Assembly (NCBI GenBank): GCA_037178625.1
Contig: JAWZXG010000027.1
Coordinates: 1 to 64,000, forward strand
DNA from: Skeletonema tropicum
Taxonomy: Eukaryota; Bacillariophyta; Thalassiosirophyceae; Thalassiosirales; Thalassiosiraceae
Direction: 5' to 3'
Length of the DNA: 64,000 nt
Part shown: piece by piece, positions 22,556-34,480 of the stretch
How positions within the stretch are numbered: position 1 is the stretch's first letter
Layout of the letters: each line of letters opens with the position of its first letter
Notes under the pieces: model-generated
The model's database searches: none
What the model saw: the letters and a program-made list of their open reading frames with translations, nothing else
Told to the model about the DNA's origin: nothing
Made by a program: the position numbers and the translations under genes

Positions 22556-23766
22556 ATGAAGTTTGGCAACACAAATCCAGTTATATCCACCGTTGGTAGT
22601 AATGGTAAGGGCTTCCGTGCCGTGCGGAATCGGAGCAATGTCGATGCACGTCTTACTTCGTCAGGGGTCAAGACTGCCGCTAAACCGTCGGCTCCTGTCA
22701 TTGCATTGAGCGTAACAGACATCAATTGGCGTTTGGTGCGTACCGACGATCGTATCTTCTCGCTGCTAGCGTCTGTTGCATTAGGCGATGGGTTTGACGT
22801 TGCCAAGTTGGAGAAGGAACAACTGCTCTTTTCTGCTCTTTCCGTCTTTGAAGTCGGGTCAATCAAGTACATCCTGAATGAACTGTCTGAACATTACCCG
22901 AATGTCCCAGTTGGTAAGACTGATTCTACTGACAAAGATGATCTGGTGTCTGCAGCGGTCAACTTCTTAATGTTTGCCGCTATTGCTCAGAAAGGAGGTA
23001 CAAGCCAAGCGCCGTACACTTCAAATTGTGAGCATTTTTGGTAAGAGAGAAGGTTAACCTTCGTGTGGTTCAATGATTTTGGTATTTTTGTTCATTGTAC
23101 CGTTTTACAAATTCTGTCTTTCCTTTTTACTTACAAGTTTTTTTTTCAACCTTCAACTTCACACCAGTGATGAGAACGGGAAACTTGTACTTGAAGACAA
23201 AACTCATTCGGGCTCCCGTGATCAACCTGTTCAAGATGATGATGAACCGGATTTGTCCGAGAAAGGTGCTGTCACGAAAAAGTCTAAACCGGTACCTGTC
23301 CGAGAGAAGGCCTCTCCTGATTCAACTATCATGTGAGTTTATTTTGTGTGCATGTGCACTGCCGCACTAAGTATCGCTTGCTTATTGAATCATTTTAGTA
23401 TAATCGATCACTGAACAATTTTACCTAATAAATAAATGCAACTGCCTTCTACATAGCGAGAATGAGTGGGTTGATTACACCCATTCAGATCTCTCGGATG
23501 GATGGAAAAGGAAGAGTATCAAGCGTAAGTGCGGCAAATCCCGCGGAACTATTTACCACCATTACCTCTCCCCTGACAACAAAGTTTTCAAGAGGGAGAG
23601 GACGCCCGAATGCTGTGCCAGGAGTGCATGGTGCACCACTGCAATGTGTATTGCCTTGGTACAAATACGAAATGCGAACGTCGTGAGTGTAGGTTTGGGT
23701 ACGGTACGGAGACAGAGTACGGCAAGTGTGATACAGATGGGAAACCACTCAGCAAAGTATCGGTGA
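22556..23766 (+). CDS. HLE1 ORF1 in the cargo-bearing copy; MBD-like end disrupted
   Basis: Exons 22556-23040, 23168-23332 and 23457 onward, same splice sites as in copy 1. Exon 1 differs from copy 1 by one residue (RIFSLL for RIFLLL). The MBD-like motif is present to SPDNKVFKR; then at 23598 the sequence jumps into the middle of Rep in a different frame. The ORF1 frame goes on for some 55 unrelated codons to a stop at 23766. So the natural C terminus is missing here as well as in copy 1, at the same point but with a different partner, which suggests a deletion-prone spot. Confidence 0.55.
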
Positions 23767-26700
23767 TAGTAACAGATCAAAAGGGAGTGGAACACTTCCA
23801 ACTACGCCGTACAAAGTCGCGAAAGTCATGTCAGCACAGTAGGACACTGTTGCAAACCTGGAGGGCAAACATAGATATCCAGCTACTGGTTTATAGGTCA
23901 CATCCAGACAAACCCGATGTCAGCGAGATTGAGAACGTTTGCAAATATGTCGTAGCATACGCCAGCAAGAAGAACCACACGTCCAAGAAGGAGAAAGAAG
24001 CAGTGCAGAACATTGTGCAAAGGTAAGTGTGCTCTGAAGATGAAAGTTGTCTCTCACACTGAATTCAGTGCAGTTGTGTATTCCGCCATCTTCTTTGGTA
24101 AAACTGTGCGGTGCACAATTTTGCAAATTGAAACAAAATCTTACGCTGGGTAACCTCACTGTATTCCGCCATCGACTTTGGTAAAACTGTGCAGTGCACA
24201 ATTTTGCAAATTGAAACAATCGAACACTGTTAACCCCACTGCTAACACAACCTACCGCCACTATTAATTCTCACCTCCCAGCAAAAGCTCCGAGGATATA
24301 AGTGGTGTCCAAACATTGGTGAAAATGTCACTGAACTGGATGACAAGCAAAAGGCTCATCAGCATACAAGAGGCGGTGCACGAGATTGATAGGCTGAGTT
24401 TAACACTCTGTTCAGATGTGATCACTTACGTGTCGGTTCAGAATTGTCTGAAGCTACGAAAATCATCCGACCCTAAGCCAAACGACTTGGTCTATAGCTA
24501 TGCAAGCAGGGAGGAAAAGTACAGCAAACTGACCTTGGATCAGTACTTTTACAAGGAGTGGTGTAGGAAAAAGTTCATGATAGACCCTGACAGCAATAGA
24601 CGCATGAACAGGATACTCATCGCCAAAGGACTCAATTGCAGACCACGTTACCCGGTGGACTACGATTATGCAAGAGGAATGTTGTTACTTCACAAGCCAT
24701 GGAGCTTCGACAAACCACTTAATTTACGCGACAGACAGAGAACAATCAATACATTCAAGTTGATGCTGCAGAAAAGACAGGTCCCTACAAGTGTTTGGAC
24801 CGAATACCAGAGAGCTGTTAGATACGCGCAAGAAAAAAGGATCGAATGTGTGGCAAGAAAAGGGACAATTCAAGCAGATGTCAACATTGACGAGCTCGAC
24901 GATGACGAGGTAGATCAACACCTGAATCATTTGCACTCGACCCAACTCTCTGATAGGAAAGTGGATGAGTTACTTTTGGGGGGCAAGAAAATCGACGTAG
25001 GATTGAATCACGATTGGTCGAAGAGCTCGTTTGATGGAGAAAGAGACGTAACAATACCAGGGGAGGAGTACACAGTCAAACTCAGAGAGCAACGTGCCAG
25101 AGCCATGATGGACGATCATTCAGGCGCAACAATACCCACGAAATCTGACGGATCAAGTTACAACATCGAGGAACTGTCCGAGGAACAGGCGATGATCGTA
25201 CTCGCCACTGTCGATACTGTGGTGAAATTCCTTGATAATGACGAGGATTACAAGCCGCTACGAGCAACAATTACAGGAATGGGTGGGTGCGGGAAATCGC
25301 TGGTAATTAACACCATCATTTCCATCATCAGGAAGCTGACCGATTCGAACAAGACAGTCCAGGTTGCTGCTCCTTCAGGCAGCGCAGCGTACAACGTCAA
25401 AGGGTGCACGCTGCACTCACTTCTGGGAATTAACGTACAGGTACCTTACAAATCATTGGACGCAAAAAGAAGAGAAGAAATGTGCAATAAACTGAAAGAG
25501 CTGCTCGTACTGATGGTCGATGAAAGAAGCATGTTGGGCTCACACGTAACATTCGGTGCAGAGGAGCATGTGAGAGATTGCGCATTTAATGGGCACAATA
25601 AACGGGAGAGGTGGGGCGGTGTCCCGGTTGTGTTGTTCTTCGGTGACGACTACCAGCTGCCACCGTCCAACAAGGGGGGAGCAATAAACGGCTACCACGA
25701 ATACCACAACAACGATAGGCCAAAAACAATGACAGGAAAGAGTAAAAACAATCAAATATGCGATTACGAGGGTAGCAAAATCTTGACTGAGATGATGACG
25801 GATGTGGTCTTCATGTTGACGAAGAATTTTAGAGCAAAAGACAAGGAGGATAGCGATCTCATGAACAGGATGAGAGTGGGGAACCAGACTGATGAGGATG
25901 CAAAGCGCCTGATCAAACTACACATAGACGAACTCGGAAAATATCATCCAAAACTGAGGGAAGAGGTAGAAAATGACCCAAAGACGTTGTGGGTATACGC
26001 GAAACGGGACGATATGTCCCAGAAAAATGTAGACATGCTGATCAAAACACACGAACGACTGAAAGTACCAATAGCTAGGCTCAGGTGTCAATTCAGCAGC
26101 AGGATGGCGGGCAATAACACAGCATACCAGTCGCACTTTTACGGCAGGAGGCTATTCTACACCTTTGATGTGTGCGTAGGTGCACATGTTTGCTTGGAGT
26201 CAGCCAACATCGATCCCAACTCAGGATTGTACGTCTCAGCTATTGGGGTAGTTGTCGAGATCGTTTACGATAAGGATCGCTCCGTTGGACCAAACGGTAA
26301 AGGTGAGGTTAGCCTACCGAAGTACATTGTTGTGGATTTCCCTACATACAAACCACCACCAGGCGAGGACCCATGGGACAAGAACAACCCAACGGTGAGT
26401 AAAAGTTGACACACGAAAGACACAAGACAATTGCCACTCTCTGCGAAAACACTACTAACTCATTTCATACTGATACAAATGCATCCTACCCCAACTTATT
26501 GCGCACAGCACGTGCCAATCCCACCCTACGAGCAGATTTGCAACAGAGGATGCTGCACCGCATTATTCATGCCATTGCAAATTGCCTACGCCATCACCAT
26601 CCACCGCTGTCAAGGACTCGAAGCTGGATTCGACAAAGGAGACCGCTGGAACCGCATGATAATAGATCCAGCAGATGAGTTGTGGGAGATTAGCAAGTTT

Positions 26701-27120
26701 CTTGGAACAATGTACGTGGCTACCAGCAGAGGCAAAACACTTGGCTCCAAAGATCAAGCATACCCGTCGGACAGTGCCATATACTGGACCGGAAGCAACA
26801 TTTCAACGAACCGATTAAAAAATTGCAAGAGAAAGCAAAATGGCCAGTTCTGCGAATCGTACAAGAAGCGAGCAAATTGGGTGAAATACTTGGAGGGGAA
26901 GGCAGAAGAGTCGAAGACAAGGTATAGCAAGAGAAAGTTGGAAGAAATCACAGAAACATCGTACGCAGCAGCAATCAAGGGCAATTTCATCAAAGACAGG
27001 ACAGACCTGACAACCAGGATTACCAACATCATAACCAACCCGAACAAGAAGTGGAAAGAAGCGAAGAAGGATCATGAAATCCCAAGTGATTACTTCGCAG
27101 GATCTTCATCTGGTGATTAG
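23592..27120 (+). CDS. Rep/PIF1-type helicase (RepHel) of HLE1, three exons, N terminus deleted
   Basis: Exons 23592-24022, 24282-26394 and 26509-27120, with frame-keeping introns. Exon 1 begins inside Rep at CMVHHCNVYCLG, then CRFGYG, TWRANIDIQLL and KYVVAYASKK: the His/Cys, W+AN.D.Q and Y-x3-Y segments that follow the HUH motif in Helitron Rep. The HUH part itself is absent. Exon 2 gives the helicase: Walker A GMGGCGKS at codons 321-328 counted from 24316, Walker B VDERS near 401, GDDYQLPP near 443. Exon 3 has TIHRCQGLE and YVATSRGKTLGS. It unwinds and joins the transposon strand during rolling-circle transposition in known families. This copy should be catalytically dead for nicking. Confidence 0.8.
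24094..24213. repeat. Two HLE1-type palindromes in the first RepHel intron
   Basis: 24094-24130 and 24177-24213, TTTGGTAAAACTGTGCAGTG followed by CACAATTTTGCAAATTG, each preceded by GTATTCCGCCATC. They lie inside the intron 24023-24281. Confidence 0.8.
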
Positions 27121-27640
27121 TAAAATTGATCACTGCACAGTTTTACAAAACAGACACTTTCTCAACACAAAGAATACAACAACTCAATTAAGCGTCTGCA
27201 TCTGGTGATCAGTAAAACATCTGCAAGCGCACGATTCGATATATCAAGCACAGTTTTACAAAAAGACATTTTCTCGTGACGAAGAAAGACAAAAACTAAA
27301 TCGACTAACGCCCGTGTAAAACCTGTATTTCTTTCTCGTACAGACCGATTTAGATGCTCAAAAAGCGCATCTAGTACAGTCAATTTCTCGCTTTCAACAG
27401 GTACTTCTTGCTTTCTACATAGGAACACATACAGATCCTACACCGGTAGTCTCTACCGAGGACTCTACGTGTCCCTAAAGTAAACCTTCTCACTAAAAAA
27501 CACATGTACTGATTCCTACCTATAACTCTGTAGAATAATGGGGGTGAAAAATAATGAATTTTCCCACCTGTAATAGAAGGGCACCTGCGGCCCCCTATTA
27601 CGCTGCTCTGCACTCCATGAACGGGGGCCCCGAGGGCCGA
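27118..27640 (+). other. HLE1 3' region and right terminus
   Basis: Begins with a palindrome at the stop codon (27118-27147) and holds no gene. The last 65 bases are G/C-rich: AGGGCACCTGCGGCCCCC, a 27-base spacer, then GGGGGCCCCGAGGGCCGA. GGCCCCC and GGGGGCC can pair as a terminal hairpin, the usual Helitron right-end signal. HLE3 has the same plan at 60588-60642 with a different spacer. Confidence 0.7.
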
Positions 27641-27826
27641 ATGAGCGTACAGAGTAGGTCGTTCCTCTAAACACACATAAAAAGTTAATGTTATATACAC
27701 ACTATGACAAAGCAGTCCTATCACTTCCTATTCCTCTTATTCTGTTTCCTCCTCCTCTTCTTCTTGGCACTCTTCTTCTTGGCTACATCTCCAAAACTGC
27801 GAACAAGGCTTCCATGAGTAGAACTG
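27641..27826. other. Gap between HLE1 and the Ulp1-like gene
   Basis: No gene on the plus strand. On the minus strand 27800-27740 is almost pure AAG/AGG codons, encoding in one frame a Lys/Arg tail (SAKKKRRRKQNKRNRK). It could be the true C terminus of the Ulp1-like gene reached by a frameshift or a small intron. Confidence 0.35.
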
Positions 27827-30358
27827 TCATGTTTTCAGTTGTTGGGAGGGGCATGACTGGATAGTTAACTTGTCACCCTTTTGCCAAAAGTAGCGCGCAC
27901 TAACTAGCGATACACCATCATTGTCTCCATTCAAATTGTTGATAAGGGACGACAACTTGAGCTCATATGAGTGCATGTCTTGAACATCGTACACTACCTT
28001 GTTCGACACAACAATTGAATGTCTTTGATGCGACGACAGAGACTTTAATTCGAGAATGGTTGGGGCTGGAAAGTCACGGAGAAAAATGACAGTGTCTTCA
28101 AGAGTGAGGTTCGGTTTGTTGAAGTTGATCACCACACTCTTAATGCGGAACTGAACTTCTATGTACTCAAGCACTTTCTTCATTGCACCGTCATTTATCA
28201 TAAACAAATCCTGTGACTCTGCCCATTTCTTCATCATGGATGCTTCACTTTGAAGACCATCGGCATGAAGCCAATTCGCAATTGCTCCAGCAACGCAAAG
28301 ATTGTGTCTGTTGAAACGATCATACCAAAAATTAGGTCGTTTCCCTAAAGGCAACATCGAACTCTGAACACCTTGAGTTGCTATCTTCTTGCCAATTCCA
28401 ATCTTAACTGCAATTGGGCCTGAAACATAAAGCAGAGACGATAATGGTTCCAATAACCATCTCTCTTGGATGTTCGTCAAGCACTCTTGTTCTTCATCTG
28501 ACGCATTGATGAATATGGTATTGCCGCTCGATAAGGTGACTTCAAGTATCTTGTTGTTGGGACGACGTGAGTATAACCGAAGACTTTTGATTTCATATTT
28601 CAACGATCGACTGATGGGTTCCCTCACCCGTTTGCGTGTTGCCTCACTGATTTTAAGAACTTTCAATGTACCGGCTTGCAATCTTTCAACCTCCTCCTTG
28701 GGCAGTAGATGTAGCAAAAAGTCCGTAGGAATGAACCAAGCTAAATTGGATCGCATATTGTTTGTAAGCTCACACAACCTTGATTGTTTCCCCTTCGTCG
28801 ATTTTGGACAATCAGTGATGACAACCAATGTTCGGATGGTGATGGCATATTCCCTCATAAAATCTTGAAGCTCCCTTGGAAGTTTGACATTGTTACCGAC
28901 AGATTTCTTTAATTGACCATAGCTCATGCCTGGCTCAATTGCAATAACACAATCTGCATAGTAATAACTCAGCATAAACAGCACGCTGTTTCCCTGACCA
29001 TTGCGAGGAGTATACGCAGTCAGTTTTCCGCCTTCCACTTCTAGATTGCCAACCTTGAAAGGTTCCTTATTCCTAGGCACTGCAACATCCAGTCTTAAGC
29101 TCGAATGGCTCTTCTCCTCTACCTCACTCCTATTCCATGATTCATCTGGCTTCAGGCTTGATATTGGATCCACGCCAATGTCTGTTATGGGAACTTGAAT
29201 TGGTCGACCCCTTAGTACACACTTCATATCTTGAACATCATTATCCCTCAAGTCAACTGTAACGTCACTGTCGACTACTGTGTCCAACAACCGCTCCACC
29301 ATTTCTGACAGTGCCTTCACAAGGGGGTATTCATCAAGAGTCTCTGCAGTGACATTATTTGGTAGCAACGCTGAGGTGAGACCCAACGTGTTGCATACAA
29401 GATTTTGATGTTTACTTGAATTGTGTGCATCGTCAATCTTTATTGCATCGCAGAAATTCATCCTCATCAATGTGCTCTGACTCAGAACACCTCCACTCCC
29501 AGCCTCTTCTGGAGGAGCACAAGGAAGAATTTTGAATCCACGGGGGAAGTCATTCATACGAATTTCTCCAAGTGACTCGTGTAGGTTGACATACTCTGCA
29601 CCAAAGTAGTGATGAATGATAATTCGTGTTCCGAGGCTCATCAAAGAAACAAAACCAACAGGAGTATTCATTGATTTCCCACAACAACTGCATCGTAAAT
29701 GATATTTCCACTCTTCCCATTTCTCTTCTTCCGCATCGTCTTTGTTGGTAGTAACCGATCGTACAGTAACTGGCACAATAGAAGCTATCTGCAATAATTC
29801 AGCTCCTAACTCAGTGACGTGATGTTTTTGCTGATTGAGCCAGTGTGTAAAAAATGCCATTGGAATTATCAACGAGCTCTCCATTGTATTTTTGTGTCCA
29901 GTGACCTCCCGTACAGCACCCTGTACCACTGATGGCAAGAGAAGCATTTCAAGATTGGCTATCATTTTTGATGTCCAGTTAATTGTCTTCTCTCTTGACT
30001 TTGCAACCCACTGATGAATCGATTCCGTCATCACGAATTGGGATTGATCCCCACAAAGCACTCTTGCTGCAATGTCCACCACACTCTCTTTGCGTGCATT
30101 CCACTGAAGCCTGGCCCGCGATGCAGCAGTCACTACATTCAAATTACTTTTGGCTTTCCAGAACAATAGACATGCAATTTGAAGAAGTCGGTCAAGTAAA
30201 GCTCCATTGTATACTTGAGAGGTCCACATAAAAGGAACGATGATGTTCTTGTCACTCGTACTACCTGGTCTTTTCATGAGTATCAAAGAGTGAAAAATCA
30301 ACTCGTCGACACTCTGCTGACGTCCTGCCAAGCTGTTCATGTACATGGTCGTAAACGC
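27827..30358 (-). CDS. 3' part of the large Ulp1-like protease gene, separated by an LTR element
   Basis: Continues the frame of 41508-38225 when the 30359-38224 element and one AACGC repeat are removed, giving a protein near 1,936 residues. This half (about 840 residues) starts AFTTMYMNSLAGRQQ. It holds a possible zinc site (CSCCGKS). Its C-terminal 250 residues look like a second papain-fold peptidase: a Cys in NRHNLCVAGAIANWL and a His in HQRHSIVVSNKVVYD, in the right order. Known proteins pairing Ulp1-like and papain-like domains in algae are often transposon- or virus-linked; I cannot name this family. The gene is broken by the insertion and should now be inactive unless the element is spliced out. 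Confidence 0.6.
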   Translation of the reverse strand, partial: AFTTMYMNSLAGRQQSVDELIFHSLILMKRPGSTSDKNIIVPFMWTSQVYNGALLDRLLQIACLLFWKAKSNLNVVTAASRARLQWNARKESVVDIAARVLCGDQSQFVMTESIHQWVAKSREKTINWTSKMIANLEMLLLPSVVQGAVREVTGHKNTMESSLIIPMAFFTHWLNQQKHHVTELGAELLQIASIVPVTVRSVTTNKDDAEEEKWEEWKYHLRCSCCGKSMNTPVGFVSLMSLGTRIIIHHYFGAEYVNLHESLGEIRMNDFPRGFKILPCAPPEEAGSGGVLSQSTLMRMNFCDAIKIDDAHNSSKHQNLVCNTLGLTSALLPNNVTAETLDEYPLVKALSEMVERLLDTVVDSDVTVDLRDNDVQDMKCVLRGRPIQVPITDIGVDPISSLKPDESWNRSEVEEKSHSSLRLDVAVPRNKEPFKVGNLEVEGGKLTAYTPRNGQGNSVLFMLSYYYADCVIAIEPGMSYGQLKKSVGNNVKLPRELQDFMREYAITIRTLVVITDCPKSTKGKQSRLCELTNNMRSNLAWFIPTDFLLHLLPKEEVERLQAGTLKVLKISEATRKRVREPISRSLKYEIKSLRLYSRRPNNKILEVTLSSGNTIFINASDEEQECLTNIQERWLLEPLSSLLYVSGPIAVKIGIGKKIATQGVQSSMLPLGKRPNFWYDRFNRHNLCVAGAIANWLHADGLQSEASMMKKWAESQDLFMINDGAMKKVLEYIEVQFRIKSVVINFNKPNLTLEDTVIFLRDFPAPTILELKSLSSHQRHSIVVSNKVVYDVQDMHSYELKLSSLINNLNGDNDGVSLVSARYFWQKGDKLTIQSCPSQQLKT

Positions 30359-30646
30359 TGACACAGGATGCGATATTTCGCGTATGTACGGATTCTATAC
30401 AGTTATGTTATGGTAGGGTATCTAAGATACATTGTATGTAAGAGGTTGCGCTTTGAGAGGCTTTTGAAGCAAATCACGCTTGATCTCATAGAGAGGAAAA
30501 GAAATAAAATAAACAACAGTCAATTGACGCATCGGAACGATTTCTGAGGAGAAATCTGGAGCAATCCACTTCCTTGTTGGAGAGATCTGACAGAACCGCT
30601 ATTACTACGCAACCCTCTTACTGCTGCAAGTCTGCGCAAGTTAAGA
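30359..30646 (+). repeat. 5' LTR of the gag-only element
   Basis: 288 bases, same as 37937-38224 wherever compared, next to AACGC on its left. The frame of the host gene runs into it for two codons. Confidence 0.9.
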
Positions 30647-31042
30647 GATTAATCAGTCGTCGTGTAGTTTCTATCTTCAATCAAATCTGGTTGAATATTT
30701 GAGCTTCCGGCGTTTCCACCGAAGTAAGTTAGACAAGTATGTTTCACACCTTCTGTGGCTGTTAATTTGTCGCTGCCAACCTGAATTCTCGGGAGTTTGG
30801 TCATAGGTCTTCCCATCAGCAACCTGTAGGGCAGATAGAGCTTCAGCGAGTGGACTTCTAACACAGCCACAATCTGAGGACGGGCGTGGACCCACAACGG
30901 AGCAAGTCTGTTTCAACCTGTGACTTACCAAAGCGAAGGAAACGTCTAACTAAATCTAGATTCATTTCTGTTCGATTGGGAGAACAAAACCTAGTTACAG
31001 TAACACTTTTATCGTCTTCATCACGGTCACACAACTTCAATT
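30647..31042. other. Leader of the gag-only element
   Basis: Non-coding on the plus strand between the 5' LTR and the gag ATG. I could not match a standard tRNA primer-binding site next to the LTR (GATTAATCAGTCGTCG). Confidence 0.5.
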
Positions 31043-31176
31043 ATGGGGCGGCGTGGTAGTGCTAATGATGAGTTACTCCGAAGAAGACTCGATCATGTTT
31101 CGAAGGAATGGTTTGACAATGAACATTTCTTCCTCAGCATTCTTGTAAAAGAGGGTATCAAAACTTGGTACGATTA
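31043..31176 (+). CDS. Start of the gag gene, cut by HLE1
   Basis: ATG at 31043, 44 codons (MGRRGSANDELLRRRLDHV...) up to the HLE1 right end. The reading frame rejoins 35095-37846 if the HLE1 and one adenine are removed. That points to a precise insertion with at most a one-base duplication here. Confidence 0.6.
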
Positions 31177-32905
31177 TCGGCCCTCGGGGCCCCCGTTCAT
31201 GGAGTGCAGAGCAGCGTAATAGGGGGCCGCAGGTGCCCTTCTATTACAGGTGGGAAAATTCATTATTTTTCACCCCCATTATTCTACAGAGTTATAGGTA
31301 GGAATCAGTACATGTGTTTTTTAGTGAGAAGGTTTACTTTAGGGACACGTAGAGTCCTCGGTAGAGACTACCGGCGTAGGATCTGTATGTGTTCCTATGT
31401 AGAAAGCAAGAAGTACCTGTTGAAAGCGAGAAATTGACTGTACTAGATGCGCTTTTTGAGCATCTAAATCGGTCTGTACGAGAAAGAAATACAGGTTTTA
31501 CACGGGCGTTAGTCGATTTAGTTTTTGTCTTTCTTCGTCGCGAGAAAATGTCTTTTTGTAAAACTGTGCTTGATATATCGAATCGTGCGCTTGCAGATGT
31601 TTTACTGATCACCAGATGCAGACGCTTAATTGAGTTGTTGTATTCTTTGTGTTGAGAAAGTGTCTGTTTTGTAAAACTGTGCAGTGATCAATTTTACTAA
31701 TCACCAGATGAAGATCCTGCGAAGTAATCACTTGGGATTTCATGATCCTTCTTCGCTTCTTTCCACTTCTTGTTCGGGTTGGTTATGATGTTGGTAATCC
31801 TGGTTGTCAGGTCTGTCCTGTCTTTGATGAAATTGCCCTTGATTGCTGCTGCGTACGATGTTTCTGTGATTTCTTCCAACTTTCTCTTGCTATACCTTGT
31901 CTTCGACTCTTCTGCCTTCCCCTCCAAGTATTTCACCCAATTTGCTCGCTTCTTGTACGATTCGCAGAACTGGCCATTTTGCTTTCTCTTGCAATTTTTT
32001 AATCGGTTCGTTGAAATGTTGCTTCCGGTCCAGTATATGGCACTGTCCGACGGGTATGCTTGATCTTTGGAGCCAAGTGTTTTGCCTCTGCTGGTAGCCA
32101 CGTACATTGTTCCAAGAAACTTGCTAATCTCCCACAACTCATCTGCTGGATCTATTATCATGCGGTTCCAGCGGTCTCCTTTGTCGAATCCAGCTTCGAG
32201 TCCTTGACAGCGGTGGATGGTGATGGCGTAGGCAATTTGCAATGGCATGAATAATGCGGTGCAGCATCCTCTGTTGCAAATCTGCTCGTAGGGTGGGATT
32301 GGCACGTGCTGTGCGCAATAAGTTGGGGTAGGATGCATTTGTATCAGTATGAAATGAGTTAGTAGTGTTTTCGCAGAGAGTGGCAATTGTCTTGTGTCTT
32401 TCGTGTGTCAACTTTTACTCACCGTTGGGTTGTTCTTGTCCCATGGGTCCTCGCCTGGTGGTGGTTTGTATGTAGGGAAATCCACAACAATGTACTTCGG
32501 TAGGCTAACCTCACCTTTACCGTTTGGTCCAACGGAGCGATCCTTATCGTAAACGATCTCGACAACTACCCCAATAGCTGAGACGTACAATCCTGAGTTG
32601 GGATCGATGTTGGCTGACTCCAAGCAAACATGTGCACCTACGCACACATCAAAGGTGTAGAATAGCCTCCTGCCGTAAAAGTGCGACTGGTATGCTGTGT
32701 TATTGCCCGCCATCCTGCTGCTGAATTGACACCTGAGCCTAGCTATTGGTACTTTCAGTCGTTCGTGTGTTTTGATCAGCATGTCTACGTAGGCAGTTGC
32801 ATTTGTTTATTAGGTAAAATTGTTCAGTGATCGATTATACTAAAATGATTCAATAAGCAAGCGATACTTAGTGCGGCAGTGCACATGCACACAAAATAAA
32901 CTCAC

Positions 32906-33683
32906 ATGATAGTTGAATCAGGAGAGGCCTTCTCTCCGACAGGTACCGGTTTAGACTTTTTCGTGACAGCACCTTTCTCGGACAAATCCGGTTCATCATC
33001 ATCTTGAACAGGTTGATCACGGGAGCCCGAATGAGTTTTGTCTTCAAGTACAAGTTTCCCGTTCTCATCACTGGTGTGAAGTTGAAGGTTGAAAAAAAAA
33101 CTTGTAAGTAAAAAGGAAAGACAGAATTTGTAAAACGGTACAATGAACAAAAATACCAAAATCTTTTGAACCACACGAAATTTAACCTTCTCTCTTACCA
33201 AAAATGCTCACAATTTGAAGTGTACGGCGCTTGGCTTGTACCTCCTTTCTGAGCAATAGCGGCAAACATTAAGAAGTTGACCGCTGCAGACACCAGATCA
33301 TCTTTGTCAGTAGAATCAGTCTTACCAACTGGGACATTCGGGTAATGTTCAGACAGTTCATTCAGGATGTACTTGATTGACCCGACTTCAAAGACGGAAA
33401 GAGCAGAAAAGAGCAGTTGTTCCTTCTCCAACTTGGCAACGTCAAACCCATCGCCTAATGCAACAGACGCTAGCAGAAAGAAGATACGATCGTCGGTACG
33501 CACCAAACGCCAATTGATGTCTGTTACGCTCAATGCAATGACAGGAGCCGACGGTTTAGCAGCAGTCTTGACCCCTGACGAAGTAAGACGTGCATCGACA
33601 TTGCTCCGATTCCGCACGGCACGGAAGCCCTTACCATTACTACCAACGGTGGATATAACTGGATTTGTGTTGCCAAACTTCAT
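32906..33683 (-). CDS. HLE1 ORF1 exons 1-2 in copy 3
   Basis: Exon 1 33683-33199 and exon 2 33070-32906, same splice sites as copy 1, one residue different (RIFFLL). Exon 3 with the MBD-like part is deleted, so only the SAP-like half could be made. The intron next to exon 1 has small indels against other copies. Confidence 0.5.
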
Positions 33684-34480
33684 TATTTATTCGGACAATG
33701 TAGAAATGTGATGATGTAAATGATGCAATGCATAATTTATGAGAGCTGTTGAACGGCTCGACAACGTACAAACTGCCTACATAACCGCCGCCAACGCACC
33801 AGCGCAATAATCAGCAGAGAACAATGCAATCAATAACCAACCACGTCATGAAGTAAACGAGTTCCTTCGTAAGCTACGTCGGCAACACAAGATCTTGTGG
33901 TTCAACACATCGACAACACGTCGACAAAAAGATTCAGCTCAACACAAGACGTCGACGTGGAGTTAAGAACTGACGTATTGATCAGTACGTGGCCAAAGAT
34001 CGGCAGTTATTCAAATGCAAACACGTCGGCAACCAACGTCGGCGTCTATTTAGACTTGCATCAATAGACGACTCGGCAGATAATGTAATTGAGCCAATGT
34101 CGACCTGAGTACTTGCTGCATGAACTTAAATACTTTTTTGTTCATTGGATTTTGCCAACACCTGACTTCTGGTACTTTGTGACGTAAGACGATTGGAATC
34201 AAGTGTACTAATTCCTTAAGTAACGAAGTTTACCACGTCACTCAGAGAAAAAATTAAGAAAATAGAGGGTGACGGGGATGCACACCGGAAAGAACGAAGA
34301 AGCTCATCGACAATCTGACTTAATTAGCCTGGAAAAGTCCTTTTTAGCACAAATCAAGCGATTTTTAGATCTAAATCATAAGATATAGCATCTAAATGAC
34401 AATGAAAATGGGCATTTCAGCGGGGATAGGAGGGGGGAAAATCCCAACACTTCAAGTTGAAGTTCCGGAAGTAATTTGCT

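Larger units (their letters stand above)
15482..27640 (+). mobile_element. HLE1 copy 2, cargo-bearing Helitron-like element (12.16 kb)
   Basis: Same two termini as the other HLE1 copies; 13-base inverted repeats 68 bases inside the left end and 2 bases from the right end. Order: left end with iterons and palindromes, a cargo block (16086-21715) absent from all other copies, the ACGT-rich promoter, ORF1, Rep/helicase, and a 520-base 3' region ending in the G/C-rich right terminus. It is the only copy with an almost complete helicase, yet its Rep begins after the expected HUH motif and ORF1 is fused out of frame to Rep at 23598, so it too carries an internal deletion. Inserted into HLE2. Confidence 0.85.
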
